64,000 bases of DNA from Pseudomonadota bacterium. Lineage in GTDB: Bacteria > Pseudomonadota > Gammaproteobacteria > Steroidobacterales > Steroidobacteraceae. The stretch spans positions 62,001 through 126,000 of the forward strand of contig JADIYJ010000014.1 of the NCBI GenBank assembly GCA_016705325.1, written 5' to 3'. The translations under genes and the position numbers were made by a program. Under the pieces are notes generated by a model that saw nothing but the letters and a program-made list of their open reading frames with translations, had not been told where the DNA came from and did not search any database. This document shows positions 1 to 8,749 of the stretch, piece by piece (the stretch's first letter is position 1; each line of letters begins with the position of its first letter).

Positions 1-3000
1 CCGGCGGGATGAACGCGCCGAAGCTCTGGCCGGCGGAGCCGCGGAAGTGCAGGCGGATCGTGTCCCCCGGCAGGCCCTTCGCGCCGTGCCGACGCGTGAT
101 CTCGCTGCCGACGATGGTGCCGGTCACGCGGTTGACGTTGCGGATCGGCAGCTCGGCGACGACGTCCTCGCCGCGCTCGATCGCCGGCTGGCACAGGTCC
201 ATCAGCACGGTCATGTCGAGCGAGCGTTCGATGCCGTGGTCCTGCTCGTCCTGCTGGAACCGGCCCCAGTCCGGGTCGACTTCCGGTGAGTAAAGGAGGG
301 TCGAGAGGTCGATGCCCTTCGCCTTCCAGTGCTGCACGGCCTTGCGCGCTTCGAGCTTGTCGACGCGGCCGACCATTTCCTCGAGCGTGCGGAAACCGAG
401 TTGCGCCATGATTTCGCGCAGTTCCTGCGCGATGAACCGCATGAAGTTGACGACGTGCTCGGGCTTGCCCTTGAATTTCTCGCGCAGCCGCGGATCCTGC
501 GTCGCGACACCCGCGGGGCAGGTGTTCAGGTGACAGACGCGCATCATGATGCAGCCCGTCGCCACCAGCGGCGCGGTGGCGAAGCCGAATTCCTCGGCAC
601 CGAGCAGCGCGGCGATCACGACGTCGCGGCCGGTCTTCAGCTGACCGTCGGTCTCGACCGCGATGCGGCTGCGCAGGTTGTTGAGCACCAGCGTCTGGTG
701 CGCCTCGGCGAGGCCGAGTTCCCACGGCAGGCCCGCATGCGTGATCGAGGTCTGTGGCGATGCGCCGGTGCCGCCGTCGTAGCCGCTGATCAGCACCACG
801 TCCGCGTGCGCTTTCGCCACGCCGGCCGCGATCGTACCCACGCCGACTTCGGCCACCAGCTTCACGCTGATGCGTGCACGGCGGTTGGCGTTCTTGAGGT
901 CGTGGATGAGTTCCGCGAGGTCCTCGATCGAATAGATGTCGTGGTGCGGCGGCGGAGAAATCAGGCCGACGCCCGCGGTCGTGTGCCGAGTCTTGGCGAT
1001 CGACGGGTACACCTTGGTGCCGGGCAGCTGCCCGCCCTCGCCGGGCTTCGCGCCCTGCGCCATCTTGATCTGGATCTCCCGCGCGCTGACGAGGTACTCG
1101 CTCGTCACGCCGAAGCGACCCGAGGCCACCTGCTTGATGGCCGAGCACTTCGAATCGCCGTTCGGCAGCGGCACGTAGCGCTCCGGATCTTCGCCGCCTT
1201 CGCCCGTGTTGCTCTTGCCGCCGATGCGGTTCATCGCGATCGCGAGCGTCTCGTGCGCTTCCTTGCTGATCGAGCCGTAGGACATCGCGCCGGTCTTGAA
1301 GCGCTGCATCAGGGTCTCGATCGATTCCACTTCGTCGATCGGCACGGCATCCGACGGCTTGAAGTCGAGCAGGCCGCGCAGCGTGCAGAGCTGGGTGGCC
1401 TGGTCGTTGACCAGCGACGAGTACGCCTTGAACGTCTCGAAGCTGCCGGTGCGCACCGACTTCTGCAGGCGATGGATGCTCTCCGGGTTGAACAGGTGGT
1501 ACTCGCCTTCGGCGCGCCACTGGTACTGGCCGCCCACCGGCAGCGTGTGGCGATCAGCGGCGGGACGATCCGGGAATGCGGCGTTGTGCCGCAGCAGGAC
1601 CTCCTGCGCGATCACGTCCGTGCCGATGCCGCCGACGCGCGATGCGGTCCAGCTGAAGTATTCGTCGATCACGTCCTGGCGCAGGCCGAGCGCCTCGAAC
1701 ACCTGCGCGCCGCGATAGCTCTGCAGCGACGAGATCCCCATCTTCGAGGCGACCTTGATCACGCCCTTGGAGGCGGCCTTGACGAAGTTCCTGCAGGCCG
1801 TCCTGTGGTCGACGTGGTTCAGCAGGCCTTCGTGGATCATGTGATCGATCGTTTCGAAGGCCAGGTACGGGTTGATCGCGCTCACCCCGTAGCCGATCAG
1901 CAACGCGAAGTGATGCACCTCGCGCGCTTCGCCGGTCTCGAGCACGAGGCTCGCGCGCGTGCGCAGGCCCTCGCGGATCAGGTAGTGATGCAGGCCCGCC
2001 ACCGCCATCAGCGCCGGGATCGGCGCGAAATCCTTGTTGACCCCGCGGTCGCTCAGGATGATGACGTTGACTTCCTCTTCCTCGATCAGGCGCCGTGCCA
2101 TCAGGCGCAGCTCTTCCATCGACTTCACGAGGCCTTTCTCGCCGCGGCTCACGCGGAACAGGATCGGCAGCACGCCGATGCGCAGGCCCGGCAGGTCCAT
2201 GCGGCGGATGCGCGCGAACTCTTCGTTGGTGACGATCGGGTACTTGAGCTCGAGGCGGCGGCAGTCCGCCGGCTGCGGGTTCAGCAGGTTGCCTTCGGAG
2301 CCGAGGCGCGTCTCGGCCGAAGTGACGATTTCCTCGCGGATGCAGTCGATCGGCGGATTGGTGACCTGCGCGAACAGCTGCTTGAAGTAGTCGTACAGCA
2401 GGCGCGGCCTGGCCGACAGCACGGCGAGCGGCGTGTCGTTGCCCATCGAGCCCACGGCCTCGATGCCGTCGCGCGCCATCGGCGTCAGGACGATGCGCTG
2501 GTCCTCGAACGTGTAGCCGAACGCGATCTGCCGCTGCAGCAGCGAGTCCGGGTCGGGTTGCGGTAGTTCGGGTGGCTGCGGCAGGTCGTCGACGTGGATC
2601 TGGTATGCGTCGAGCCACTCGCGGTACGGGCGGGCCGCGGCCAGCGTGCGCTTGATTTCCTCGTCCTCGACGATGCGGCCCTGAGCGGTGTCGACCAGGA
2701 ACATCTTGCCGGGCTGCAGCCGGCCCTTGCGGACGACGTCTTCCGGCGGCACGTCGAGCACGCCTGCTTCCGACGCCAGGATGACGAGATCGTCCTTCGT
2801 CACGTAGTAGCGGCCCGGGCGCAGGCCATTGCGGTCGAGCACGGCGCCTATCTGCGTGCCGTCCGTGAACGAGATCGAGGCGGGACCGTCCCACGGCTCC
2901 ATCAGGCTCGAGTGGTACTGGTAGAAGGCGCGCTTCTCGTCGTCCATCGACTCGTGGTTGGACCACGGCTCGGGGATCATCATCATCACGGCGTGCGGGA

Positions 3001-4009
3001 GCGAGCGGCCGGAGAGATAGAGCAGTTCGAGGGTGTTGTCGAACATGCCGGAGTCGCTGCCGTTCGGGTTGATGATCGGCCGGATCTTCCTGATGTCGTC
3101 CCCGAACGCCTCGGCCTCGAAGCGGGCCTCGCGCGCGTGCATCCAGTTGGCATTGCCGCGGACCGTGTTGATCTCGCCGTTGTGGGCGATGTAGCGGTAG
3201 GGATGCGCGCGGTCCCAGCTCGGGAAAGTGTTGGTGCTGAAGCGCGAATGGACCAGCGCCAGCGCGGTCTCCAGCAGCGGGTTGTGCAGGTCGGTGAAGT
3301 ACTGGTCGAGCTGCGTCGTGAGCAGCATGCCCTTGTAGACGATCGTGCGCGCCGAGAGGCTCACGATGTACCAGTACTCGGCGCCCGAGAGCGTCGAGGT
3401 GCGGATTTCGTTGTAGGCGCGCTTGCGGATCACGTACAGCTTGCGCTCGAACGACAGGTCGTCGACGATGTCGGGGCTGCGGGCGATGAAGACCTGCCGC
3501 ATGAACGGCTCGCAGGAGCGCGCGGTCTCGCCGAGCATGCCGTTGTTGGTCGGCACGGTGCGCCAGCCGAGCACGGTCAGGCCTTCGGACTGCACGACCT
3601 GCTCGAACTTCTGCTCGACCTGCCGGCGGACGGTCGGGTTGCGCGGCAGGAAGATGATGCCGCTGCCGTACTGCCCTGCCGCGGGCAGCTGGATGCGCGC
3701 CTTGCGGCACACTTCCTCGTTGAACGCGTGCGGCATCTGCAGCAGGACGCCGGCGCCGTCACCCGTGTTGATTTCGCAGCCGCAGGCGCCGCGGTGGTCC
3801 AGGTTCTTCAGTACCTGGATCGCCTGCTCCAGCACGCGGTGCGACTTGTGGCCCTTGATGTTGACGACGAACCCCTGGCCGCAGGCGTCGTGCTCGTAGC
3901 GCGGGTCGTAGAGACCTTGCCTGGCGGGCGGGCCCAGCTGCGAGGGCTTGTCCACGCGAACGCCGTCGATCGCATCCGTCGCAGAGGAAATCGGTCGCTG
4001 TACGCTCAT
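1..4009 (-). CDS. gltB: Glutamate synthase large subunit (GltB), 3' end outside window
   Basis: Makes glutamate from glutamine and 2-oxoglutarate in the cytoplasm, with a GltD-type small subunit that is not in this window. The reading frame is open from ATG at 4009 to the window edge (1336 codons), so only the C-terminal part of the beta-helix (GXGXG) domain is missing. HDACGQGF near residue 40 places the class II glutaminase nucleophile at Cys43, which implies a removed propeptide of about 42 residues as in other GOGATs. The FMN-domain [3Fe-4S] motif, C-x5-C-x4-C (CIMMRVCHLNTC), is read at about 520-555. No frameshift was noticed. Several long antisense frames over this gene are GC-rich shadows. 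Confidence 0.95.
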   Translation of the reverse strand, partial: MSVQRPISSATDAIDGVRVDKPSQLGPPARQGLYDPRYEHDACGQGFVVNIKGHKSHRVLEQAIQVLKNLDHRGACGCEINTGDGAGVLLQMPHAFNEEVCRKARIQLPAAGQYGSGIIFLPRNPTVRRQVEQKFEQVVQSEGLTVLGWRTVPTNNGMLGETARSCEPFMRQVFIARSPDIVDDLSFERKLYVIRKRAYNEIRTSTLSGAEYWYIVSLSARTIVYKGMLLTTQLDQYFTDLHNPLLETALALVHSRFSTNTFPSWDRAHPYRYIAHNGEINTVRGNANWMHAREARFEAEAFGDDIRKIRPIINPNGSDSGMFDNTLELLYLSGRSLPHAVMMMIPEPWSNHESMDDEKRAFYQYHSSLMEPWDGPASISFTDGTQIGAVLDRNGLRPGRYYVTKDDLVILASEAGVLDVPPEDVVRKGRLQPGKMFLVDTAQGRIVEDEEIKRTLAAARPYREWLDAYQIHVDDLPQPPELPQPDPDSLLQRQIAFGYTFEDQRIVLTPMARDGIEAVGSMGNDTPLAVLSARPRLLYDYFKQLFAQVTNPPIDCIREEIVTSAETRLGSEGNLLNPQPADCRRLELKYPIVTNEEFARIRRMDLPGLRIGVLPILFRVSRGEKGLVKSMEELRLMARRLIEEEEVNVIILSDRGVNKDFAPIPALMAVAGLHHYLIREGLRTRASLVLETGEAREVHHFALLIGYGVSAINPYLAFETIDHMIHEGLLNHVDHRTACRNFVKAASKGVIKVASKMGISSLQSYRGAQVFEALGLRQDVIDEYFSWTASRVGGIGTDVIAQEVLLRHNAAFPDRPAADRHTLPVGGQYQWRAEGEYHLFNPESIHRLQKSVRTGSFETFKAYSSLVNDQATQLCTLRGLLDFKPSDAVPIDEVESIETLMQRFKTGAMSYGSISKEAHETLAIAMNRIGGKSNTGEGGEDPERYVPLPNGDSKCSAIKQVASGRFGVTSEYLVSAREIQIKMAQGAKPGEGGQLPGTKVYPSIAKTRHTTAGVGLISPPPHHDIYSIEDLAELIHDLKNANRRARISVKLVAEVGVGTIAAGVAKAHADVVLISGYDGGTGASPQTSITHAGLPWELGLAEAHQTLVLNNLRSRIAVETDGQLKTGRDVVIAALLGAEEFGFATAPLVATGCIMMRVCHLNTCPAGVATQDPRLREKFKGKPEHVVNFMRFIAQELREIMAQLGFRTLEEMVGRVDKLEARKAVQHWKAKGIDLSTLLYSPEVDPDWGRFQQDEQDHGIERSLDMTVLMDLCQPAIERGEDVVAELPIRNVNRVTGTIVGSEITRRHGAKGLPGDTIRLHFRGSAGQSFGAFIPP

Positions 4010-4277
4010 CGTCGGCCCTGCCTGTGGTTCTCAGGCGTCGCTCAGGGGCAAGGAGTGGCCGCCGCTCGCCGGGAGCCGGCCCGCCTGAACCTGTCGACGG
4101 TCGTGGATACGTCAAGTGATATGACACGTGATTCCGGCTGCGTCAATGCACTGCAACAAAGTGGTCTAAGTCTCAGCCGCGACGCCATTTCGCCATGGCT
4201 GGACGGGGGTAGCGCGGGTCAGTCCATTGCTGCTAGCGTGCGTCCCGCGAGTGGATCGAAAAACAAAGGGGATTCAA

Positions 4278-4490
4278 ATGGATGCATCGACGGCAGCCGG
4301 CACGGTTGGGGCCGGATTCGGAGTCTTTCTGCTGGTCCTGCTGGTGGTTGGCGCCAGCAGCGGCTTCATCGTCGGCGGCATGATCGGCCGGCTGCTGCAC
4401 GTGCCCGAGTCCCTGAGTTTCGTGCTGTCGGTGGCCTGCGCACCCGGCCTGATCTGGTTCTTTACGCGCCGCAACAAGCCGAAGACCTGA
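4278..4490 (+). CDS. Small membrane protein, unknown function
   Basis: A 70-residue protein starting at ATG 4278 behind an AAAGGGGA-type ribosome site 7-14 bases upstream. An upstream in-frame start at 4227 would add residues but has no ribosome site. It shows two hydrophobic segments (about residues 9-32 and 42-59), separated by a Gly-rich turn and a short polar stretch, and a basic C-terminus (RRNKPK). I do not recognise a family. It is transcribed divergently from gltB across a 268-bp gap and is followed by 294 bp with no gene and no recognised motif. Confidence 0.6.
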   Translation: MDASTAAGTVGAGFGVFLLVLLVVGASSGFIVGGMIGRLLHVPESLSFVLSVACAPGLIWFFTRRNKPKT

Positions 4491-4784
4491 GACCGGGTCC
4501 ACAGTCAAGCCTTGTAAGCGGTTGATTTATAACGATTAACAGGTCGGCCAGAGGGCAGCCTTGGCCGACTCTGGTAGCTTGCCCGGAACTTTCAGGACGA
4601 CGTCCCCGTCCCAACCGGACTCGACCGAACCGGCGGCCACCCCCACAGCCATTCATGGAGGGCTTTGCGCCGGTCGCACCCACAACGTGATTCGTGTCAC
4701 TGAGCCGGAACCTCGCTTTGACCGAGGCCCCCCGGAGTCCGTACACCGACACGGCCGGACTGCACAGCAGCAAGGAGCCCAGCC

Positions 4785-5270
4785 ATGGCTGACCATCGAA
4801 CCGCGCGCACGGGCGCGAAGCCGAGCCTGACCACCCTGGTGGCGTTGACGGCGCTCGCCATCGGAGTGCCCGGCGGCAACGTGCTGGCGGACAAGCAGTC
4901 GTCGAGCCCGGGCGTGGCCGCGATCGCATCGGCCATCGAGCGTGGCATCTTCACGGTGCAGGAGGGCGTCGTCTCCTGGTACGGCACACAGTTCCACGAC
5001 CGCAAGACCGCAAGTGGCGAGCGTTTCGATTCGGGCGCCATGACGATGGCACATCCGAAACTGCCCTTCGGCACGATGGTCCGTGTCACCAACCTGCGCA
5101 ACGGCCGCAGCGTGGTCGTCCGGGTCAACGACCGCGGTCCGTTCGTCGGCAAGCGCATCGCGGACCTGTCGCAGGCCGCGGCGTCCGAGATCGGCATGAT
5201 GCGCAGGGGCGTGGCGCGGGCCCGCATCGAAGTGCTTGACGAGGATGCGGCGCCAACCTCGACCCCCTGA
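4785..5270 (+). CDS. RlpA-like double-psi beta-barrel protein
   Basis: A 161-residue secreted protein of the septal-ring lytic transglycosylase (RlpA) family. An N-terminal hydrophobic segment (about residues 19-36, ending at VLADK) is a signal peptide without an obvious lipobox. The DPBB domain (about 57-152) carries the family signatures VSWYGTQFHDRKTASGERF, LPFGTMVRVTNL and VVRVNDRGPF; the Asp in VNDRGPF matches the catalytic Asp of RlpA. No SPOR domain follows, so it is the short form. The likely role is periplasmic peptidoglycan cleavage or binding. Confidence 0.85.
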   Translation: MADHRTARTGAKPSLTTLVALTALAIGVPGGNVLADKQSSSPGVAAIASAIERGIFTVQEGVVSWYGTQFHDRKTASGERFDSGAMTMAHPKLPFGTMVRVTNLRNGRSVVVRVNDRGPFVGKRIADLSQAAASEIGMMRRGVARARIEVLDEDAAPTSTP

Positions 5271-5359
5271 CCGATTCGTCGGTCGCAGGATTTCGTGACG
5301 CAGGCGATCTCGAGCGAGGGTTGGGCGTGGTTTGCAGCGAGCAGCGGCATCGCCCGGGA

Positions 5360-5720
5360 TCGCGTGCGAGGCGTTCGCTCTACCTGCACGGCGGCGCCTA
5401 TTGCGTCGGTTCCTCACCACGGTGGTCACTCGGCGCAGGACCGTCGCGAACGGGGGGGCTGCCCGGGCCCCGGATCCGTACCCGTGCCATCGACGATGCG
5501 CTGCTCTATGGGCCTGCGGGACCAGCGCCAGATTGCATTCTTCGCCAGGCGGGGACTACTTGGCGACGCGCTGCGCCTGGGCGAGCATCCGCCTCGTCTG
5601 TTTGCCCTGGGCCGATCGCCGATCGGGCGCCGCCCGGCAATCGGATCTCGCGCCCTGGGGGGAGTGCAGCGCCGGCCTGCTGGACGCGGAACCTCTGGCT
5701 TGGCCGGTTCGGCCGCCGCT
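5360..5720 (+). pseudogene. Decayed HSL-family (family IV) esterase remnant
   Basis: Pieces of an alpha/beta hydrolase are scattered over the three plus-strand frames. CTC at 5378 starts LYLHGGAYCVGS, the oxyanion-hole motif. AIDDALLYG follows in the same frame at about 5487-5515, where an intact enzyme would have a PAAVDDALAVY-like stretch. GGDYLATR lies in another frame at about 5555, near the expected GDSAGG...LAT position. The intervening conserved blocks are missing. The remnant is tail to tail with, and antisense to the C-terminal extension of, the intact esterase on the minus strand. The match is by motif recognition only, so confidence is moderate. Confidence 0.45.
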
Positions 5721-6754
5721 GAGCCAGGTCGGCGGCGGCCCGGGCGTGGGGGGCGGGCGTCCGGCAGTGCCGCCTGCGGCAGGGCGGCCACGTCCCGCGC
5801 GTGCTCGTCGATGAACGCGACAATGTCGCGGATCGCCTGCTTTGCTTCCGGCGCCAGCGGAAACAGCGGGAACACGTGCGGCATGTCGGGCCAGACGTCG
5901 ATGCGCGAACTCGTGCCGGCCTGCTGTGCCCGGTCGTGTGCGCGCACGGAGTCGTCGAGCAGCATCTCCGTCGAGCCTGCCAGGAAATACAGCGGCGGCA
6001 GTCCGCTCCAGTCACCGTGCAACGGTGAAATCAACGGCAACGTGCGCTCGAGGCCGGGGCAGTACAGGTCTGGCAGCAGGTCGCCCGCGTCCGGGCTGAA
6101 CATCGGGTCGGCCTTGGCGTTGTAACGGATCGACGGGCCGCTCATCGAGATGTCGGTGGCGGGCGACAGCAGCACGGCGCACGCAGGCAGCGGCAGCTGC
6201 GCGTCGCGCACCCGCATCAGCGTGACCAGCGACAGGTTGCCGCCGGCGGAGTCACCTGCGATGACCCGTGGCCGGCCGGTGGGTCCCTGCACCAGCGCGC
6301 GATACACGGCCATGCAGTCATCGACCGCCGCCGGAAACGGATGCTCCGGGGCCAGCCGGTAATCGATCAGCAGCACACGCATCCTGGTGGCGACCGACAG
6401 CCTGGCTGCGATCGCCCCGTACATGCCCGGCAGGTGCACGCACCACGCGCCGCCATGCAGGTATAGCAGGGTGCCATTGCGGCTCGCGAGGTCTGGCGCC
6501 CCGTACCACCGCGCCGGCACGCCAGCGATCGTGACCGACTCGGTGGCGCAATCGACCCCGCGTCGCCCCAGCCGCGAGTCGGTCCTGGCCGTGTGCCGGC
6601 GGATCGCGTCGATCGAGAGGCCGGGCCGCCACAACGGCTTCACCGTGAGACGGAGCATGGTGTTGATCATTCGTGCGCGAAAGCTTGGCATGTCGGTGCT
6701 CGTCGTGAATCCGGACCCATTTTCCGTTGCGGCGCAGGCCTGCGCATCCGGCAC
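5426..6754 (-). CDS. HSL-family alpha/beta hydrolase (carboxylesterase) with odd C-terminal tail
   Basis: Family IV (hormone-sensitive-lipase-like) esterase, predicted to hydrolyse short or medium acyl esters. Counting from GTG 6754, the oxyanion motif LYLHGGAW is at 98-104, the nucleophile elbow GDSAGG places Ser169, DYRLAPEHPFP is at 131-141, and Asp267/268 and His293 complete the triad. The fold should end near residue 325 (FIDEHARDVAALP). The remaining 117 residues are Arg/Pro-rich, unlike the family, and lie antisense to the decayed esterase at 5360-5720, which suggests the original stop was lost. Start choice is open: GTG 6754 has a weak AGG, and ATG 6691 or 6670 would give a more usual N-terminus. 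It lies 15 bp behind the TetR gene, so the two are probably co-transcribed. Confidence 0.8.
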   Translation of the reverse strand: MPDAQACAATENGSGFTTSTDMPSFRARMINTMLRLTVKPLWRPGLSIDAIRRHTARTDSRLGRRGVDCATESVTIAGVPARWYGAPDLASRNGTLLYLHGGAWCVHLPGMYGAIAARLSVATRMRVLLIDYRLAPEHPFPAAVDDCMAVYRALVQGPTGRPRVIAGDSAGGNLSLVTLMRVRDAQLPLPACAVLLSPATDISMSGPSIRYNAKADPMFSPDAGDLLPDLYCPGLERTLPLISPLHGDWSGLPPLYFLAGSTEMLLDDSVRAHDRAQQAGTSSRIDVWPDMPHVFPLFPLAPEAKQAIRDIVAFIDEHARDVAALPQAALPDARPPRPGRRRPGSAAAEPAKPEVPRPAGRRCTPPRARDPIAGRRPIGDRPRANRRGGCSPRRSASPSSPRLAKNAIWRWSRRPIEQRIVDGTGTDPGPGQPPRSRRSCAE

Positions 6755-6769
6755 GATACCTGGCGTCGC

Positions 6770-7432
6770 TCAGGCAGCGGGTTGCGACACCATGCGCTCG
6801 ACCTGGCGGCGCTGCGGGCTGCGCAGCAGCGGGCTGAACAGCGCGACGAAGTGGCGGATGCCATCGCGGATGTCGGCGGACTGGATGGCGCGCCTGCGGT
6901 CCATGATCTGCCGGTGCGTGAACCACTGCGTCAGCAGGATCCATGCGTTGGTCGTCAGCAGGTCCAGTTGCTCGGGCGTGGCGTCCATCCATCCGGCCGC
7001 CACCATCGAGTCGAAGATTGCGCGCGAACGCACACGCACGCGCTCGGCAAGGTCGCGATAACGCTCCTTGAGGCCCGGCACGTCGCGCAGCAGCGAGTTC
7101 ACGTCGCGATAGAAGAAACGGAATTCCCACAGGTGACCGAAGACGTCGTCCAGGTAACGGAGCACGGTATCGAACGACTGCGCCTGCGTGCCTTCGCGCG
7201 GCGCGAGGATGGCCTCCAGCTGCGCCTCGATGCGTTCGTACAGGCAGAGGACGATCTCTTCCTTGTTCGCGAAGTGGTAGTACAGGTTGCCCGGGCTGAT
7301 GGCGAGCCGCGCCGCGATGTGCCGCGTCGAAACCGCATGCGCGCCGTCGGCGTTGAACAGGACCAGTGCCGCATCGAGGATGCGGCCGCGCGTGTCGGGC
7401 GTCTCGGCGGTAGCGCGTTTCTTGCGGGGCAT
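6770..7432 (-). CDS. TetR/AcrR-family transcriptional regulator
   Basis: A 220-residue repressor-type protein. The N-terminal HTH (about residues 13-58) is typical: RILDAALVLFNADGAHAVST, then IAARLAISPGNLYYHFANKEE. The ligand domain follows, with FFYRDVNSLLRDVPGLKERY. I take ATG 7432 (MPRKKRAT...) rather than the further upstream in-frame start at 7498, which would run through the divergent promoter. It is divergent from the AlkB hydroxylase gene, with a perfect palindrome at 7533-7548 between them, and 15 bp ahead of the esterase gene. It is likely to control both, perhaps in response to a hydrophobic substrate or acyl-CoA; that ligand is a guess. Confidence 0.9.
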   Translation of the reverse strand: MPRKKRATAETPDTRGRILDAALVLFNADGAHAVSTRHIAARLAISPGNLYYHFANKEEIVLCLYERIEAQLEAILAPREGTQAQSFDTVLRYLDDVFGHLWEFRFFYRDVNSLLRDVPGLKERYRDLAERVRVRSRAIFDSMVAAGWMDATPEQLDLLTTNAWILLTQWFTHRQIMDRRRAIQSADIRDGIRHFVALFSPLLRSPQRRQVERMVSQPAA

Positions 7433-7532
7433 GCGAGTCGTGCCGGGGGCGGGCCAATCGGTTTTGCAGTGCAAAGTATACCCGGCGCGCAGCGACATTT
7501 GACACGAGCCGTCGGCTGCGGCAATCTATATT

Positions 7533-7548
7533 TAGAACATTTGTTCTA
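7533..7548. promoter_or_regulatory. Perfect palindrome, probable TetR operator
   Basis: TAGAACA-TT-TGTTCTA: 7-bp perfect arms with a 2-bp centre, lying between the tetR-like start (7432) and the AlkB start (7578) and ending 29 bp before the AlkB ATG. Its AT-rich sequence stands out from the surrounding GC-rich DNA. TATATT at 7527-7532 touches its left edge and a TTGACA lies at 7499-7504. That spacing (22 bp) is too long for a good sigma70 promoter, so promoter boxes are not called. Assignment to the neighbouring TetR is inferred from position. Confidence 0.7.
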
Positions 7549-7577
7549 GACGGTTGCCCGGTCCCCGGAGGGACACC

Positions 7578-8747
7578 ATGGTCAAGTACGCACGGTTCAT
7601 GGCGGTTTACCTGTTCTCCCTCGCCACGCTCACCGGCATCCTGCTGGGCGGCGCCTGGATGTGGCTCGGTTTCGTCGTGATCTACGGCGTGATGATCCTG
7701 GGCGACGAATCCCTCGGCGACTACTACGAGGAACCGGCCTACCGGCATCCGCGGCTGCTGAACTCGCTGCTGTACTTCGCGCTGCCGGCGCTGTTCGTGC
7801 TCGGCGTCGCGATGGCCTGGATGGCGGGATCGGGCGACCTGTTCGGCTTCGGCGCGTGGGCGCAGGCCAGCTTCGGCCTCGACCTGTTCGCGCGCCGCGA
7901 GGCGACCGCGCCCTTGCACTGGCTCGGCGCCATCCTCTCGGCCGGCATCACCTTCGCCGCGCTTGGCACCAACATCGGGCACGAGCTCACGCATCGCACG
8001 ACCGATCGCGGGGCAATGGTGGCCGGGCGCTGGCTGCTCGCCATCACGTTCGACGCCGAGTTCTCGATCGAGCACGTTTACGGTCACCACCGGCGCCTGG
8101 CGACGTCGGCCGATCCGGCATCGGCGCGCCGTGGCGAGCACTTCTATTCCTATCTCCTGCGCTCGGTGTTCGGGCAGACGAAGAGTGCGTTCGAGCTGGA
8201 GCGCAACCGCCTGCAGACCCTCGGGCACGGCACCTGGAGCCTGCACAATCGCTACCTGCGCGGCTGGCTGATGTCGGCCCTCATCGTCGCGGCCTTCGGC
8301 GTGGCGGCCGGGCCGAAAGGCGTCGTCATCTTCGTGCTCGCGGCGCTCGCCGGCCGCTCGGTGCTCGAGGCCGTCAACTATTTCGAGCACTACGGGCTGG
8401 TGCGCGATCCCGGCCAGCCGGTCGAACCGCGCCACTCGTGGAATTCCAACAAGCGCCTGAGCAACGTCATGCTGTTCAACCTCGCGCGCCACTCGCATCA
8501 CCATGCCGAAGGCGATGCACAGTTCTGGCAACTGCGCGCCTACCGCGATGCGCCGACGCTGCCGTACGGCTATCTCACCTGCATGCTGCTCGTGTTCCTG
8601 CTGCCGGGCTGGTATCGCAACCGCATGACGCCCTTGCTGCTCGAATGGGATCGTCGATTTGCGACGACCAGCGAACGGCGCCTGGCTGCCGAGGCCAACC
8701 GGGCGAGCGGCGTGCCCGCGCTGCAACTGGCGGCGCAGGGGCGCTGA
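7578..8747 (+). CDS. alkB: AlkB/XylM-type membrane di-iron hydroxylase
   Basis: Integral-membrane non-heme di-iron monooxygenase of 389 residues, predicted to hydroxylate an alkane or alkyl side chain at the cytoplasmic membrane. The histidine clusters are complete: HELTHR (135-140), EHVYGHH (165-171), NYFEHYGL (267-274) and LARHSHHHA (302-310), set among hydrophobic segments. The start is ATG 7578, 6 bp after GGAGGG; the in-frame ATG 7554 lacks a ribosome site. The next gene, 2 bp downstream, is a plant-type 2Fe-2S ferredoxin. That resembles electron delivery to XylM/CymA-type hydroxylases rather than the rubredoxin used by classical AlkB, so substrate class (n-alkane, aromatic side chain or terpene) is not settled by sequence. 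Confidence 0.93.
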   Translation: MVKYARFMAVYLFSLATLTGILLGGAWMWLGFVVIYGVMILGDESLGDYYEEPAYRHPRLLNSLLYFALPALFVLGVAMAWMAGSGDLFGFGAWAQASFGLDLFARREATAPLHWLGAILSAGITFAALGTNIGHELTHRTTDRGAMVAGRWLLAITFDAEFSIEHVYGHHRRLATSADPASARRGEHFYSYLLRSVFGQTKSAFELERNRLQTLGHGTWSLHNRYLRGWLMSALIVAAFGVAAGPKGVVIFVLAALAGRSVLEAVNYFEHYGLVRDPGQPVEPRHSWNSNKRLSNVMLFNLARHSHHHAEGDAQFWQLRAYRDAPTLPYGYLTCMLLVFLLPGWYRNRMTPLLLEWDRRFATTSERRLAAEANRASGVPALQLAAQGR

Positions 8748-8749
8748 GC

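Noticed and set aside
329..2566. A 745-codon plus-strand open frame
   Set aside because: It is antisense to gltB, has His/Arg/Asp-rich composition typical of GC-rich shadow frames and matches no family.
7499..7532. TTGACA and TATATT as a sigma70 promoter for the AlkB gene
   Set aside because: The spacing is 22 bp, too long for a normal promoter; only the palindrome is reported.
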